NCBI RefSeq assembly: GCF_030159255.1
Contig: NZ_BSCT01000003.1
Span: 329,027-393,026, forward strand
Direction of reading: 5' to 3'
Source: Bradyrhizobium sp. SSBR45G
GTDB taxonomy: Bacteria > Pseudomonadota > Alphaproteobacteria > Rhizobiales > Xanthobacteraceae
Length of the DNA: 64,000 bases
The notes under the pieces are model-generated. The model saw only the letters and a list, made by a program, of their open reading frames with translations, had not been told where the DNA came from and did no database searches. Positions 41,467-50,524 of the stretch are shown here, one piece after another; the stretch's first letter is position 1, and each line of letters starts with the position of its first letter. A program made the translations under genes and the position numbers.

Positions 41467-41904
41467 TTGTCGGGAGATCTGCTGCGTTTTGTCTTGCAAC
41501 AGCCCCATCCCGATACGGGGGTGGACGAGGGGATCTTCCGCGCCGCCTATGGTCTCCAGAAAAACCCGAAGACGTCGTCGCAGGATCGCAAGGAGTTGGA
41601 CGTTGTGCTGTCCTGGCTCGGGGCGAACCTCGCCGTGCCGCGCCGCTTCAATCGCAGCAAGTCGAAAGGATTTTACCGCCGGAGGACGGCCGGAGTGTCG
41701 TGGCTCAAATCAACCGCTTATGAACATGTCAGCAAAATGCGCGAGCTCAGTGCCATTCTTGAACGGAACGGCATCGGGGTCAGTCAGATCAGGACCGATA
41801 GGCCGGGCTATCTGGTCTTCGAGGACGAACACCAAGTCGTCGCCGAGCCGTTCCGCAGCGAGCCGTTGGTTCGGAAGCAAGCAGTCCGCAAACGTCTGAC
41901 ATGA
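41467..41904 (+). CDS. Hypothetical protein
   Basis: A 145-residue basic protein from a TTG start just after the trmO stop (GAGG about 10 nt upstream). It has no recognised motif; it contains a basic central stretch (NRSKSKGFYRRRTAGVSWLKSTAYEHVSKMRELS) that could bind nucleic acid, and a C-terminal RxGYLVFEDEHQVVAEPF segment. Its codons are less biased than those of neighbours. The gap to nadQ holds a small palindrome. The start is uncertain. Confidence 0.55.
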   Translation: MSGDLLRFVLQQPHPDTGVDEGIFRAAYGLQKNPKTSSQDRKELDVVLSWLGANLAVPRRFNRSKSKGFYRRRTAGVSWLKSTAYEHVSKMRELSAILERNGIGVSQIRTDRPGYLVFEDEHQVVAEPFRSEPLVRKQAVRKRLT

Positions 41905-41953
41905 GCTATCGTGCTGGCGTAGCGTGAGCGAAGCCAGTTAGATGATTTGCATG

Positions 41954-41965
41954 TTGTCAGGACAA
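41954..41965. promoter_or_regulatory. Palindrome TTGTC-AG-GACAA upstream of nadQ
   Basis: A perfect 5-bp dyad with a 2-nt spacer, 27 bp before the nadQ ATG. It differs from the nadA operator boxes. It may be the promoter-proximal operator of nadQ. Confidence 0.35.
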
Positions 41966-41991
41966 ATCGACCGACAGGCCGGTGGACAGGA

Positions 41992-42951
41992 ATGTCGAAA
42001 GTGAACAAGCGGCCACAGACGACCGTGACGGCTCTGGATGCCATTACCGCGGACCTCGTCGCCGTACTGGTGGCGGTGACGGACGGCGATCCCAGGATCA
42101 TGACGATCGAGCACGAAGCGGCGCTGCCGAGTGGACCGTTTCAGTTCGGGCACCGCTCGCTGCAGATGGGCCTGCGCGCCTGGGTCGAGGCGCAGACCGG
42201 CCATCCGCTCGGCTATGTCGAGCAGCTCTACACTTTTGCCGACCGCGGTCGCAGCGGCGGTCCGGACGCGCCGCACCGGATCTCGATCAGCTATCTCGGC
42301 CTCACCCGCGAGGAGGAGGGGCGCGAGGGCGCGGATGCGCAATGGTCATCCTGGTACGACTACTTCCCGTGGGAGGATCATCGCGATGGACCGCCGGCGA
42401 TCCTGGCGAAGATCATCGCGCCGAAGCTCAAGGCCTGGGCGCGCGCCGCCGACGAGCCGGCGCTGCAGAAGACGAGGTGGCGCCGCGCCGCCATCACCTT
42501 CGGCCTCGACGGCCGCGAGTGGAATGAGGAGCTGGCGCTGCAGCGTTACGAGCTGCTGTATGAGGCCGCGCTGATCCCGGAGAGCGTCCGTGACACGGGC
42601 GGCAGCGAGGCGATCGTGCCCGGCCGCGCGATGACCTCAGACCATCGCCGCATTCTCGCCACCGGGATCGCTCGGCTGCGCGCCAAGATCAAATATCGTC
42701 CGGTCGTGTTCGAGCTGATGCCGGACGAATTCACGTTGCTGCAACTGCAGCGCAGCGTCGAGGCGTTGGCTGGCCGGCTGGTCCACAAACAGAACTTCCG
42801 CCGCCTCATCGAGCAGCAGGAGCTCGTTGAAGAAACGGGGGCCATGGCCCCGGACACGATCGGGCGTCCGGCCAAGCTGTTTCGCTTTCGCCAGGGCGTG
42901 CTGGCCGAACGGGCCGTGGTCGGAACCAAGCTCCCGCTCTCGCGGTCGTGA
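41992..42951 (+). CDS. nadQ: NAD biosynthesis transcriptional regulator (NadQ type)
   Basis: A 319-residue protein of the COG4111 type: an N-terminal Nudix-like domain (about residues 10-200; GPFQFGHRSLQMGLRAWVEAQTGHPLGYVEQLYTFADRGR) and a C-terminal winged-helix region (about 230-315; LMPDEFTLLQLQRSVEALAG, then KQNFRRLIEQQELVE). NadQ is the proposed repressor of nadABC in Rhizobiales. The adjacent nadA promoter carries two matching 21-bp palindromes. ATG 41992 follows GGTGGACAGGA. The Nudix box itself is degenerate, so it likely senses a nucleotide rather than hydrolyses it. Confidence 0.82.
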   Translation: MSKVNKRPQTTVTALDAITADLVAVLVAVTDGDPRIMTIEHEAALPSGPFQFGHRSLQMGLRAWVEAQTGHPLGYVEQLYTFADRGRSGGPDAPHRISISYLGLTREEEGREGADAQWSSWYDYFPWEDHRDGPPAILAKIIAPKLKAWARAADEPALQKTRWRRAAITFGLDGREWNEELALQRYELLYEAALIPESVRDTGGSEAIVPGRAMTSDHRRILATGIARLRAKIKYRPVVFELMPDEFTLLQLQRSVEALAGRLVHKQNFRRLIEQQELVEETGAMAPDTIGRPAKLFRFRQGVLAERAVVGTKLPLSRS

Positions 42952-42961
42952 TCCCGCGCTC

Positions 42962-43019
42962 TTGACAAGACTTATGCTCAGGATAAGTATAATCCATCTT
43001 ATGCTCATGGAGAGTATAA
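42962..43019 (+). promoter_or_regulatory. nadABC promoter with two NadQ-type operators
   Basis: TTGACA (42962-42967) and TATAAT (42988-42993) form the promoter, with a long 20-nt spacing. Two 21-bp imperfect palindromes share the pattern TTATGCTCA-N3-xxAGTATAA: box 1 at 42972-42992 covers the -10, box 2 at 42999-43019 abuts the nadA ATG and contains its ribosome-binding GGAGAG. Their centres are 27 bp apart. A repressor on both boxes would block the promoter and start region. Confidence 0.75.
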
Positions 43020-44006
43020 ATGGCCGAGCTTGTCCTGCCTGCGATTGCGCCGAATTCCGCGCTCTCTGACCGTCTGAGGCGGGTGATCCCGCCGCCGGAA
43101 TGGGCGGTCTTCGAAGACGATGTCGAAGCCATCCTGGCGCTGAAGCGCCGGCGCAACGCCGTCGTGCTGGCGCACAACTACCAGACGCCCGAGATCTTTC
43201 ACGGCGTGGCCGATATCGTCGGCGACAGCCTGCTGCTGGCGCGCGAGGCGACCAAGGTCGATGCCGACATCATCGTGCTCGCCGGCGTGCACTTCATGGC
43301 GGAGACGGCCAAGCTGCTCAATCCCGACAAGACGGTGCTGATCCCCGACCTTGAGGCGGGATGCTCGCTGGCGGAGTCCATCACGGCCGAGGATGTCCGG
43401 TTGATGCGCGCGCGCCATCCCGGCGTCCCGGTCGTCGCCTACGTCAACACGTCGGTGGCGGTGAAGGCGGAGTCCGACATTTGCTGCACCTCCGGCAACG
43501 CGCTCGCGATCGTGGAGAAGCTCGGCGTCGATCACGTCATCATGCTGCCGGACGAATATCTCGCCCGCAACATCGCCGCCCAGACCAAGGTGAAGATCAC
43601 GGCGTGGAAGGGCCATTGCGAGGTGCATGAGCTCTTCAGCGCCGAGGATGTCCGCACGCTGCGCGACAATCATCCCGGCGTCACCGTGCTCGCCCATCCC
43701 GAATGCCCGCCGGACGTGGTGGCCGAAGCCGATTTCGCCGGCTCCACGGCGGCGATGTCGGACTATGTCGGCGCGAAGCGTCCGGCGCGCGTCGTGCTGC
43801 TGACCGAATGCTCGATGAGCGACAATGTCGCCGTGATGTACCCCGACATCGAATTCGTCCGGCCCTGCAATCTGTGCCCGCACATGAAGCGGATCACCTT
43901 GAAGAACATCCGTCATGCGCTCGAGACCAACACGCATGAGGTCACGATCGATCCTGCCATGGCCGAGCGCGCACGGCGCTCGGTGGAAAGGATGCTGGCG
44001 CTATGA
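43020..44006 (+). CDS. nadA: Quinolinate synthase
   Basis: A 328-residue [4Fe-4S] enzyme that condenses iminoaspartate with dihydroxyacetone phosphate to quinolinate. Motifs include [20 protein letters not shown], the Cys in [10 protein letters not shown] (115), WKGHCEVH (200) and the C-terminal CNLCPHM (283/286); one Cys from each is the likely cluster ligand. GGAGAG 5 nt upstream fits ATG 43020. The stop overlaps the nadB ATG by four bases, so the operon is translationally coupled. Confidence 0.96.
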   Translation: MAELVLPAIAPNSALSDRLRRVIPPPEWAVFEDDVEAILALKRRRNAVVLAHNYQTPEIFHGVADIVGDSLLLAREATKVDADIIVLAGVHFMAETAKLLNPDKTVLIPDLEAGCSLAESITAEDVRLMRARHPGVPVVAYVNTSVAVKAESDICCTSGNALAIVEKLGVDHVIMLPDEYLARNIAAQTKVKITAWKGHCEVHELFSAEDVRTLRDNHPGVTVLAHPECPPDVVAEADFAGSTAAMSDYVGAKRPARVVLLTECSMSDNVAVMYPDIEFVRPCNLCPHMKRITLKNIRHALETNTHEVTIDPAMAERARRSVERMLAL

Positions 44007-45556
44007 GCAACGATCTCGCTGAACTGATAGGCCGTCCGGTGATCATCGGCGGCGGCGCGGCCGGGCTGATGACCGCGCTTCACTTGGCTCCCGAACCCGT
44101 CGTGCTGCTGTCGAAGTCGCCGCTTGGCGCCGAGGCATCGAGCATGTGGGCGCAGGGCGGGCTGGCGGCTGCGGTCGGTGACGATGACGATCCCGCGCTG
44201 CATCTCGATGACACGATCGCAGCGGGCGCCGGCCTGTGCGACGAAGCCGCGGCGCGCCGCATCGTCAGCGCGGCGCCGGTCGCGGTCGAGCACCTCGCCC
44301 GGCTCGGCGTTGCGTTCGATCGCCACGCAGACGGGCGCTGGCGCCTGGGCCTGGAGGCTGCTCATGGCCGCAACCGGATTGTCCACGCCACCGGCGACGG
44401 CACCGGACGCGAGATCATGCGCGCTCTGATCGCAGCCGTCAGGCGGTGTGCTTCCGTCACCTTGCTGGAAGGCGTCGAGGCGCGCCGGCTGATCGTGGAG
44501 GACAACGTGATCACCGGCGTGGTTGCGGTGCGCGGCGACGAGGCCGTGGTTCTCGCCACGACGCGCGTCGTGATCGCCACCGGCGGCATCGGCGGACTGT
44601 TCCTCGACAGCACCAATCCATCCGGCTGTTTCGGGCAGGGCCTGGCGCTCGCGGCGCGGGCCGGGGCCGTGCTGTCCGATCTCGAATTCGTGCAGTTTCA
44701 CCCCACCGCCTTCGACGGGCCGTCCCGTCCGCTGCCGCTGCTGACCGAGGCGATCCGTGGCGATGGTGCTGTGCTGATCGACGAGAGCGGCACGCGCTTC
44801 ATGGCCGACGAGCCCGGCGCCGAACTGGCGCCGCGGGATATCGTCGCGCGTGCCGTATGGCGCCGCCGCGCGCAGGGCCACCGCGTGTTTCTCGATGCGC
44901 GAGAGAAGCCGGGCAAGGCGTTCGCGGCGCGCTATCCCGTGATCAGCGCGTTCTGCCGCATGGCCGGCATCGACCCCGCTGTCGATCCGATTCCCGTGCG
45001 GCCTGCGGTGCACTACCATATGGGCGGTATCGCCGTTGATGCGATGGGGCGCAGCTCGATCGCGGGCTTGTGGGCCTGTGGCGAAGCCAGCCGCACCGGC
45101 CTGCACGGTGCCAACCGGCTTGCCAGCAATTCACTGATGGAAGCGATCGTCTGCGCGCAATGGGTGGCGGAGAGTGTGGCCGGCGCCGCGCACGGCGCGG
45201 GCGAGCCGAGCGAGCTCCCGGCGATCCCGCCAGCGTCCGATCCGTCGGCGGTGCGGCCGCTGCTGTCCGACGCGCTCGGCGTGTTGCGGGACCGCAGTAG
45301 CCTGGCGGAGGCTGTTCGAAGCCTTCTCCCGCTCGCGCAAGGGGCAGGGGTCGCGTCCGATCCAGCCCTGGTCGGATTGATGATGTCGGTCGCGGCTCAT
45401 GCGCGCGAGGAGAGCCGCGGCGGGCATTTCCGCAGTGACTGTCCAGATACGCTGCCCGTCGCGCAGCCGTCCAGCCTCACGCTGTCATCAGCGATCGCTG
45501 CCGCACGGGAGATTGCGGATAGCGAGCGTCCATCTCTCAGGAGCGTCGTGTCATGA
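44003..45556 (+). CDS. nadB: L-aspartate oxidase
   Basis: A 517-residue flavoprotein of the succinate-dehydrogenase/fumarate-reductase family. The FAD motif [14 protein letters not shown] is at residues about 14-27, [13 protein letters not shown] and FHPTAF follow, and the C-terminal FAD/active-site stretch reads [24 protein letters not shown]. It oxidises aspartate to iminoaspartate for NadA. It overlaps nadA and nadC by ATGA at both ends. Confidence 0.96.
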   Translation: MSNDLAELIGRPVIIGGGAAGLMTALHLAPEPVVLLSKSPLGAEASSMWAQGGLAAAVGDDDDPALHLDDTIAAGAGLCDEAAARRIVSAAPVAVEHLARLGVAFDRHADGRWRLGLEAAHGRNRIVHATGDGTGREIMRALIAAVRRCASVTLLEGVEARRLIVEDNVITGVVAVRGDEAVVLATTRVVIATGGIGGLFLDSTNPSGCFGQGLALAARAGAVLSDLEFVQFHPTAFDGPSRPLPLLTEAIRGDGAVLIDESGTRFMADEPGAELAPRDIVARAVWRRRAQGHRVFLDAREKPGKAFAARYPVISAFCRMAGIDPAVDPIPVRPAVHYHMGGIAVDAMGRSSIAGLWACGEASRTGLHGANRLASNSLMEAIVCAQWVAESVAGAAHGAGEPSELPAIPPASDPSAVRPLLSDALGVLRDRSSLAEAVRSLLPLAQGAGVASDPALVGLMMSVAAHAREESRGGHFRSDCPDTLPVAQPSSLTLSSAIAAAREIADSERPSLRSVVS

Positions 45557-46401
45557 CCCTCAATCCTCTCTCGCCCTTGCTCTATGAGCCGCTGGTTCGC
45601 ATGGCGCTGCTCGAGGATCTCGGCCGTGCCGGCGACATCACCACGGATGCGATCGTGCCGGCCGAGCAGCGCGCCTCCCTCAAGCTGCGGGCCCGCCAGC
45701 CTGGCGTGATCGCCGGCCTCGACGTGGCGCGCTCTGCGTTCCAGATGGTCTCGCCCGATGTGCGCATGGAGATCATCCGGGGCGACGGCAGCGCCGTCTC
45801 GCCTGGTGACGTGATCGCCACCATCAGCGGCCCGGCCAGGGCCTTGCTGACCGGCGAGCGCGTCGCGCTCAACTTCCTCTGCCATCTCAGCGGCGTCGCG
45901 ACAGTGACGGCGACGCTGGTCGCGGCGGTGAAGGGCACGCGGGCGCAGATCGTGTGCACCCGCAAGACCACGCCAGGGCTGCGCGCGCTGGAGAAATACG
46001 CCGTGCGCGCCGGGGGCGGCGGCAATCATCGGTTCGGGCTGGATGATGCCGTCCTGATCAAGGACAACCACATCGCCATCGCCGGCGGCATCAAGGCTGC
46101 GATCACCAGGGCGAAGGCTCATGCCGGCCATCTCGTGAAGATCGAGGTGGAGGTCGACACGCTCGCGCAACTCGAGGAGGCGCTGGCGCTCGGCGTCGAT
46201 GCGGTGCTGCTCGACAACATGACGCCGGCGGACCTCGAACGGGCCGTCGGCATGGCCCGGGGCAGGGCGATCACCGAGGCGTCGGGCCGGATCACCGTCG
46301 ACACCGCGCCCGCCATCGCGGCTGCGGGTGTCGACCTGATCTCGGTCGGCTGGATCACGCATTCGTCGGCTGCGCTGGACATCGGGCTCGACGAGGCGTG
46401 A
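45553..46401 (+). CDS. nadC: Nicotinate-nucleotide pyrophosphorylase (carboxylating)
   Basis: A 282-residue quinolinate phosphoribosyltransferase. Key segments are EDLGRAGDITTDA, LNFLCHLSGVAT, CTRKTTPGLRALEKYAVRAGGGGNHRFGL and KDNHI, followed by EVEVDTLAQLEEAL and DTAPAIAAAGVDLISVG. It turns quinolinate and PRPP into nicotinate mononucleotide. It is the last gene of nadABC. Its stop codon ends at 46401 and the convergent HIT gene stop begins at 46402, so there is no intergenic base. Confidence 0.96.
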   Translation: MTLNPLSPLLYEPLVRMALLEDLGRAGDITTDAIVPAEQRASLKLRARQPGVIAGLDVARSAFQMVSPDVRMEIIRGDGSAVSPGDVIATISGPARALLTGERVALNFLCHLSGVATVTATLVAAVKGTRAQIVCTRKTTPGLRALEKYAVRAGGGGNHRFGLDDAVLIKDNHIAIAGGIKAAITRAKAHAGHLVKIEVEVDTLAQLEEALALGVDAVLLDNMTPADLERAVGMARGRAITEASGRITVDTAPAIAAAGVDLISVGWITHSSAALDIGLDEA

Positions 46402-46827
46402 TCAGCCCTTCAGCGCCGCGATCAGCTTCGCGGCGTTCTCTTCCAGCACCTTCGGATCTTCCTTGCGGCTCGCCGGCGGCAAGAGGGAATCGCCGGTGTG
46501 GCGCGGCATGATGTGGACGTGGAGGTGGAACACCATCTGGCCGCCGGCGTGCTCGTTGAACTGCTGCACGGTGATGCCGTCGGCGGCGAACGCCGTCTTG
46601 GCAGCGCGCGAGATCGTGCGCACGGCGCGGCCGACATGGAGGTAGTCGTCCTCGGTGATGTCGAGGATGTTGCGGGCCGGGGCCTTCGGGATCACCAGCG
46701 TGTGGCCGGGCACGCGCGGCATGATGTCGAGGAAGGCCAGCACATGGTCGTTCTCGTAGACCTTCACGCAGGGGAATTCGCCGCGCAGGATCTTTGCGAA
46801 CGGGTTGTTGGGATCATAGGCGGTCAT
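46402..46827 (-). CDS. HIT-family (histidine triad) nucleotide-binding protein
   Basis: A 141-residue HIT hydrolase. The histidine triad H101-L-H103-V-H105 in MVFHLHVHIMP is preceded by NPFAKILRGEFPCVKVYEND and FLDIMPRVPGHTLVIPK. Such enzymes hydrolyse AMP-lysine or other nucleoside phosphoramidates. GAGGGACC precedes ATG 46827, which is preferred over an in-frame ATG at 46878. It ends a minus-strand run (ridA, GDPD, FemAB-like, HIT) and meets nadC with zero spacing. Confidence 0.93.
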   Translation of the reverse strand: MTAYDPNNPFAKILRGEFPCVKVYENDHVLAFLDIMPRVPGHTLVIPKAPARNILDITEDDYLHVGRAVRTISRAAKTAFAADGITVQQFNEHAGGQMVFHLHVHIMPRHTGDSLLPPASRKEDPKVLEENAAKLIAALKG

Positions 46828-46884
46828 GGGCGGTCCCTCGGCAGTTTCTCGTTGCGCCTTACTCTCACCGGCATGCATCCGAGG

Positions 46885-48093
46885 TCAAGGCGCCTCGTCG
46901 GAGCTCTTGCGGAACGGCGCGGCCTCGGCCAGCTCCCGGCTGGCTTCCTCGACATAGGCGCGCTCGCGCTTGAGGTAGTCGTCGATCGCGCGGCGCAGGC
47001 CGCGGTCGGCAATGTAGTGGGCGGAGTAGGTGGTCTGCGGTAGGTAGCCGCGCGCGATCTTGTGCTCTCCTTGCGCGCCCGCTTCGACCACCCCCAGCCT
47101 GTGCTGGATGGCGAAGTCGATCGCCTGATAGTAGCAGACCTCGAAATGCAGGAACGGGCGGTGCTCGATGGCGCCCCAGTTGCGGCCGAACAGCGTGTCC
47201 GAGCCGATGAAGTTGATGGCGCCGGCAATCCAGCGTCCATCGCGCTTGGCCATCACCAGCAGCACGTCCTCGGCCATGCTCTCGCCGATCAGCGAGAAGA
47301 ACTTGCGGGTGAGATAGGGGCGGCCCCATTTGCGTGAGCCGGTGTCCATGTAGAAATCGAAAAACGCGTCCCAGGCCTCCTCGGTGATGTCCTTGCCGGT
47401 CAGCCAATGGATGGTGATGCCATTCGCTAGCGCATCGCGCCGCTCGCGCTTGATGGCCTTGCGGTGGCGCGAGTTCATCGTCGCCAGGAAGTCGTCGAAG
47501 GTGGAAAAGCCCTGGTTGTGCCAGTGGAACTGCTGGTCTGTGCGCTGCAGGAAACCCTGCGCGGCGAGCAGTTCCCATTCGGATTGACGGGCGAAGGTGA
47601 CGTGGACCGAGGACGCCTCGCTGATCCCGCACAGCGCCTTGAGCCCCTGCGCCAGGGCATTGCCGATCAATTCGCGGTCCTGGTCGGCGCGGATCAAGAG
47701 CCGAGGCCCGGTCGCCGGCGTGAAGGGGACGGAGACCTGGAGCTTCGGATAATAGCGCCCGCCGGCGCGCTCATAGGCGTCGGCCCAGCCGCGGTCGAAG
47801 ACGTATTCGCCCTGCGAGTGGGATTTCAGATAGCAGGGTACGACGCCCAGAATCTCGTCGCCCAGCTTCGCCACCAGATGGCGCGGCGCCCAGCCGGTGC
47901 GGAGCGTGGCCGAGCCGGAGGCTTCGCAGGCCAAGAGAAACGCGTGCGAGACGAACGGGTTGTAGGAGGGGCCGCAGGCCGAGGATGAGCCCGGCGCGAC
48001 GCGGCCGGCGGGATTGGCGCAGGCGTCCCAGGCGGCGGCCGGGATGTCGCTGATCCCGGGAACGGCTTCGAGCGTAATCTCAGGTGAGGCCAT
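46885..48093 (-). CDS. FemAB-like/GNAT acyltransferase (DUF482, COG3146)
   Basis: A 402-residue protein of the peptidogalycan-biosynthesis (DUF482) family, a double GNAT-fold relative of FemAB. Conserved parts are YNPFVSHAFLLACEASGSA, HLVAKLGDEILGVVPCYLKSHSQGEYVFDRGWADA, FLATMNSRHRKAIKRER and EVCYYQAIDFAIQHRLGVVEAGAQGEHKIARGYLP. An aminoacyl- or acyl-transfer function is assumed from the fold; the substrate is unknown. ATG 48093 with AAGGG upstream is used; ATG 48108 lacks a ribosome-binding site. The HIT gene follows by 57 bp. Confidence 0.87.
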   Translation of the reverse strand: MASPEITLEAVPGISDIPAAAWDACANPAGRVAPGSSSACGPSYNPFVSHAFLLACEASGSATLRTGWAPRHLVAKLGDEILGVVPCYLKSHSQGEYVFDRGWADAYERAGGRYYPKLQVSVPFTPATGPRLLIRADQDRELIGNALAQGLKALCGISEASSVHVTFARQSEWELLAAQGFLQRTDQQFHWHNQGFSTFDDFLATMNSRHRKAIKRERRDALANGITIHWLTGKDITEEAWDAFFDFYMDTGSRKWGRPYLTRKFFSLIGESMAEDVLLVMAKRDGRWIAGAINFIGSDTLFGRNWGAIEHRPFLHFEVCYYQAIDFAIQHRLGVVEAGAQGEHKIARGYLPQTTYSAHYIADRGLRRAIDDYLKRERAYVEEASRELAEAAPFRKSSDEAP

Positions 48094-48191
48094 CGAACCC
48101 TTGAACATCAGACTGGCAGGGAACGCTCAGCGGAGGCGTCTGGATTGCTCCCCCAAGATCGTGCATCGCAGCACCGACTTCAAGGCTGACC

Positions 48192-48944
48192 TCACGTCTC
48201 CGGCGTAAACCCTTCGAAGATCATCTGATCGGCGTACCGGGCCGCAATGGCGCGCTGCTCTGGCGTGCGGACCGTCCAGGTCAGGAGCGGGCAGCCGAAC
48301 ACGTTGCGGGCGACCCAGGGCGCTGCCGCCGGCAGTTGCTGCACCCAATAGGCCACGAAATGCGGCTGCGTGCCGAGGCCGTGCTTGAGATGCAGCATGC
48401 CGTCGCGCTGCGCTTGGGTGAGCTTTTCCCAATAGCCGTCCTGATAGGTGCGCTGGGCGACGATGCCGCGGGTCAGGCCGGGCGCGATTTCGCGCATGAC
48501 GCGAACCAGGTCTGGATCGAACGACATCGCCACCGCCGGGCCGGAATAGGACGCGAGCACCTCGGCCATGCGCCGGACCAGGCGATGATCGCCCTGGAAC
48601 GTGCTCTTGACCTCGACCACCAGCGGCACGCGGCCGCCGATCAGGTCGCAGAGCTCCTTGAGCGTCATCATCCGCTCGTCGGTCTGCTTGAAGCGGACGG
48701 CCTTCAGCTCGGCGGCGGTCTTCTCGATCACCAGGCCGGAGCCCTCGGTGAGACGGCCGAGCCCGTAGTCGTGATGGACCATCGCCTCGCCATCGGCCGA
48801 CAGCTGGATGTCGCATTCGATGGCGAAGTTGCCGGCAACAGCGCCGCGCGCGGCGGCCGGCATGTTCTCGATGATGCCGCTGGCCGCATCGTGCAGGCCG
48901 CGATGAGCGACGGGGCGGGCCGTCAGCCAGTCAGGTGCGCGCAT
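48192..48944 (-). CDS. Glycerophosphodiester phosphodiesterase family protein
   Basis: A 250-residue TIM-barrel phosphodiesterase. The metal/catalytic motif VAHRGLHD is at residues about 12-19, followed by NFAIECDIQLSADGEAMVHHDYGLGRLTEG, the standard Glu/Asp/His set, and later VEVKS and MSFDPDLVRVMR. It hydrolyses glycerophosphodiesters to glycerol-3-phosphate and alcohol. The ATG at 48944 is within an extended antisense frame, so the start was set by homology and GGGGCGA. It follows the RidA gene by 26 bp. Confidence 0.9.
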   Translation of the reverse strand: MRAPDWLTARPVAHRGLHDAASGIIENMPAAARGAVAGNFAIECDIQLSADGEAMVHHDYGLGRLTEGSGLVIEKTAAELKAVRFKQTDERMMTLKELCDLIGGRVPLVVEVKSTFQGDHRLVRRMAEVLASYSGPAVAMSFDPDLVRVMREIAPGLTRGIVAQRTYQDGYWEKLTQAQRDGMLHLKHGLGTQPHFVAYWVQQLPAAAPWVARNVFGCPLLTWTVRTPEQRAIAARYADQMIFEGFTPET

Positions 48945-48970
48945 TCGCCCCGTCCATCCGTTCCGTTCTG

Positions 48971-49438
48971 CTACTCGACCTCGAACACGCCTTCGACTTC
49001 CACCGCGGCATCCGACGGCAGCGAGGCGACGCCGACGGTGGTGCGGGCATGGCGGCCCTTGTCGCCGAAGGCGGCGACCATCAGGTCGGAGGCGCCGTTG
49101 AGCACCTTCGGCCCATCGAGAAACTCGGGCGCCGAGTTGACGAAGCCGCCGAGTCGGACCACGCGCACGACCTTGTCGAGATCGCCGACCGCCGCCTTCA
49201 CCTGGGCCAGCAGATTGACGCCGCAACCCTTTGCCGCCGCATAGCCTTCCTCGATCGACACGGGGCCGCCGAGCTTGCCGGCTGCGATCATCTTGCCGTC
49301 GCCGCCGAGGCAGACCTGGCCGGACACGAACAGCAGGTTTCCGGTACGCACGAACGGGACATAATTGGCCACCGGAGCCTTCGGCGCCGGCAATGTGATG
49401 CCCTGTGCTGCCAGAGTCTGTTCAACCGTACCCGCCAT
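48971..49438 (-). CDS. RidA-family protein (longer, ~155-residue group)
   Basis: A 155-residue Rid protein with the family segments PFVRTGNLLFVSGQVCLG, AAKGCGVNLLAQVKAAVGDLDKVVRVVRLGGFVNSAPEF and HARTTVGVASLPSDAAVEVEGVFEVE. The arginine in ARTTVG and the glutamate near the end match active-site positions. This subgroup is longer than RidA proper. It heads the minus-strand run with a GDPD gene 26 bp downstream. The ATG at 49438 is favoured over 49516. Confidence 0.88.
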   Translation of the reverse strand: MAGTVEQTLAAQGITLPAPKAPVANYVPFVRTGNLLFVSGQVCLGGDGKMIAAGKLGGPVSIEEGYAAAKGCGVNLLAQVKAAVGDLDKVVRVVRLGGFVNSAPEFLDGPKVLNGASDLMVAAFGDKGRHARTTVGVASLPSDAAVEVEGVFEVE

Positions 49439-49643
49439 CTCAAATCCCCATTCTGTCGCGTGAGCGCCGGTCCCGTGCCGGACCGCGGCCCTGTTTGGCG
49501 CAGTTGCCAGTGACATGCAAGCCGCCGCGGCGGCCGTTAACTTGCCGGTTTGATCGCACGTTTCCGTGAGACAGCCGCAGTTGCGACGTAATGCAGCGGT
49601 CTTTAATGTGACGGTTCAGAGATACGCCCCCCGAGGAAAACTC

Positions 49644-50501
49644 ATGGCTTATTCGTTTCGACTGTCGATGGGAGCGCTGGCTGTTGCCGCGATCACGTTC
49701 GGTCCGGCGCAGGCCGGGGCGGGCGTGCCGTTTCTGCCGCATCAGGCGCTGTATGAGCTGAGCCTGGTCAAGTCGCGCGGGTCGAGCCCGGTCAACAGCG
49801 CGCGCGGCCGCATCCTGTATAATTTCTCCGGCAACGCCTGCAGCGGCTACACCTCGGACTTCCGCCAGGTGTCCGAGCTCGATCTCGGCGAGGGCAAGGT
49901 GACCCTGAGCGACCTGCGCTCGACGGCCTGGGAGGACGGCGCCGGCAAGAGCTATCGCTTCAAGATCGACTCGCGGATGAACGATCAGGCCTCCAGCCCG
50001 GTCGACGGCATGGCCGAGCGCATCGGCGATCACATCACCGTCAAGCTCAAGCAGCCGGAGGCGAAGACCTTCACGCTCGACGGGGCGACCGTGTTTCCGA
50101 CCGAGCAGATCCAGCGCATCATCGCGGCTGCGCGCGAGGGTAAGTCGCTGCTCGAGCTGTCGGTGTATGACGGCTCCGACAATGGCGAGAAGGTCTACAA
50201 CACGCTTACCGTGATCGGAGCGCCGGTGACCGGGGACAAGGCTCCCGCCAAGCCGGATGCCTCGACGGACAGCAACGACATGAAGACGCTGACGCGCTGG
50301 CCAGTCACGGTCAGCTATTATGACCGCGACGCCAAGCGGACCGAGGGCGAGCAGACGCCGGTCTATGCGATGTCGTTCGAGCTGTACGAGAACGGCGTCT
50401 CGCGGGCCCTCGTGCTCGACTACAACGACTTCGTCATTTCCGGCGCGCTCGGCAAGTTCGACGTCAAGGACGCGAAGGACGGCAAGCCTTGCAGCAACTA
50501 A
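49644..50501 (+). CDS. eipB: EipB/DUF1849-family periplasmic envelope-integrity protein
   Basis: A 285-residue exported protein (signal peptide about residues 1-25, ending AQAGAG). The family pattern is clear: PFLPHQALYELSL, SARGRILYNFSGNACSGYTSDFRQVSELDL and TRWPVTVSYYD. The two cysteines (about 68, and the penultimate region KPCSN) match the conserved disulfide of EipB. EipB of Brucella supports cell-envelope integrity. GAGGAAAA precedes the ATG. It is convergent with dinB, 23 bp apart. Confidence 0.88.
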   Translation: MAYSFRLSMGALAVAAITFGPAQAGAGVPFLPHQALYELSLVKSRGSSPVNSARGRILYNFSGNACSGYTSDFRQVSELDLGEGKVTLSDLRSTAWEDGAGKSYRFKIDSRMNDQASSPVDGMAERIGDHITVKLKQPEAKTFTLDGATVFPTEQIQRIIAAAREGKSLLELSVYDGSDNGEKVYNTLTVIGAPVTGDKAPAKPDASTDSNDMKTLTRWPVTVSYYDRDAKRTEGEQTPVYAMSFELYENGVSRALVLDYNDFVISGALGKFDVKDAKDGKPCSN

Positions 50502-50524
50502 CTTCGCAGCAACTGACGGCGTGC

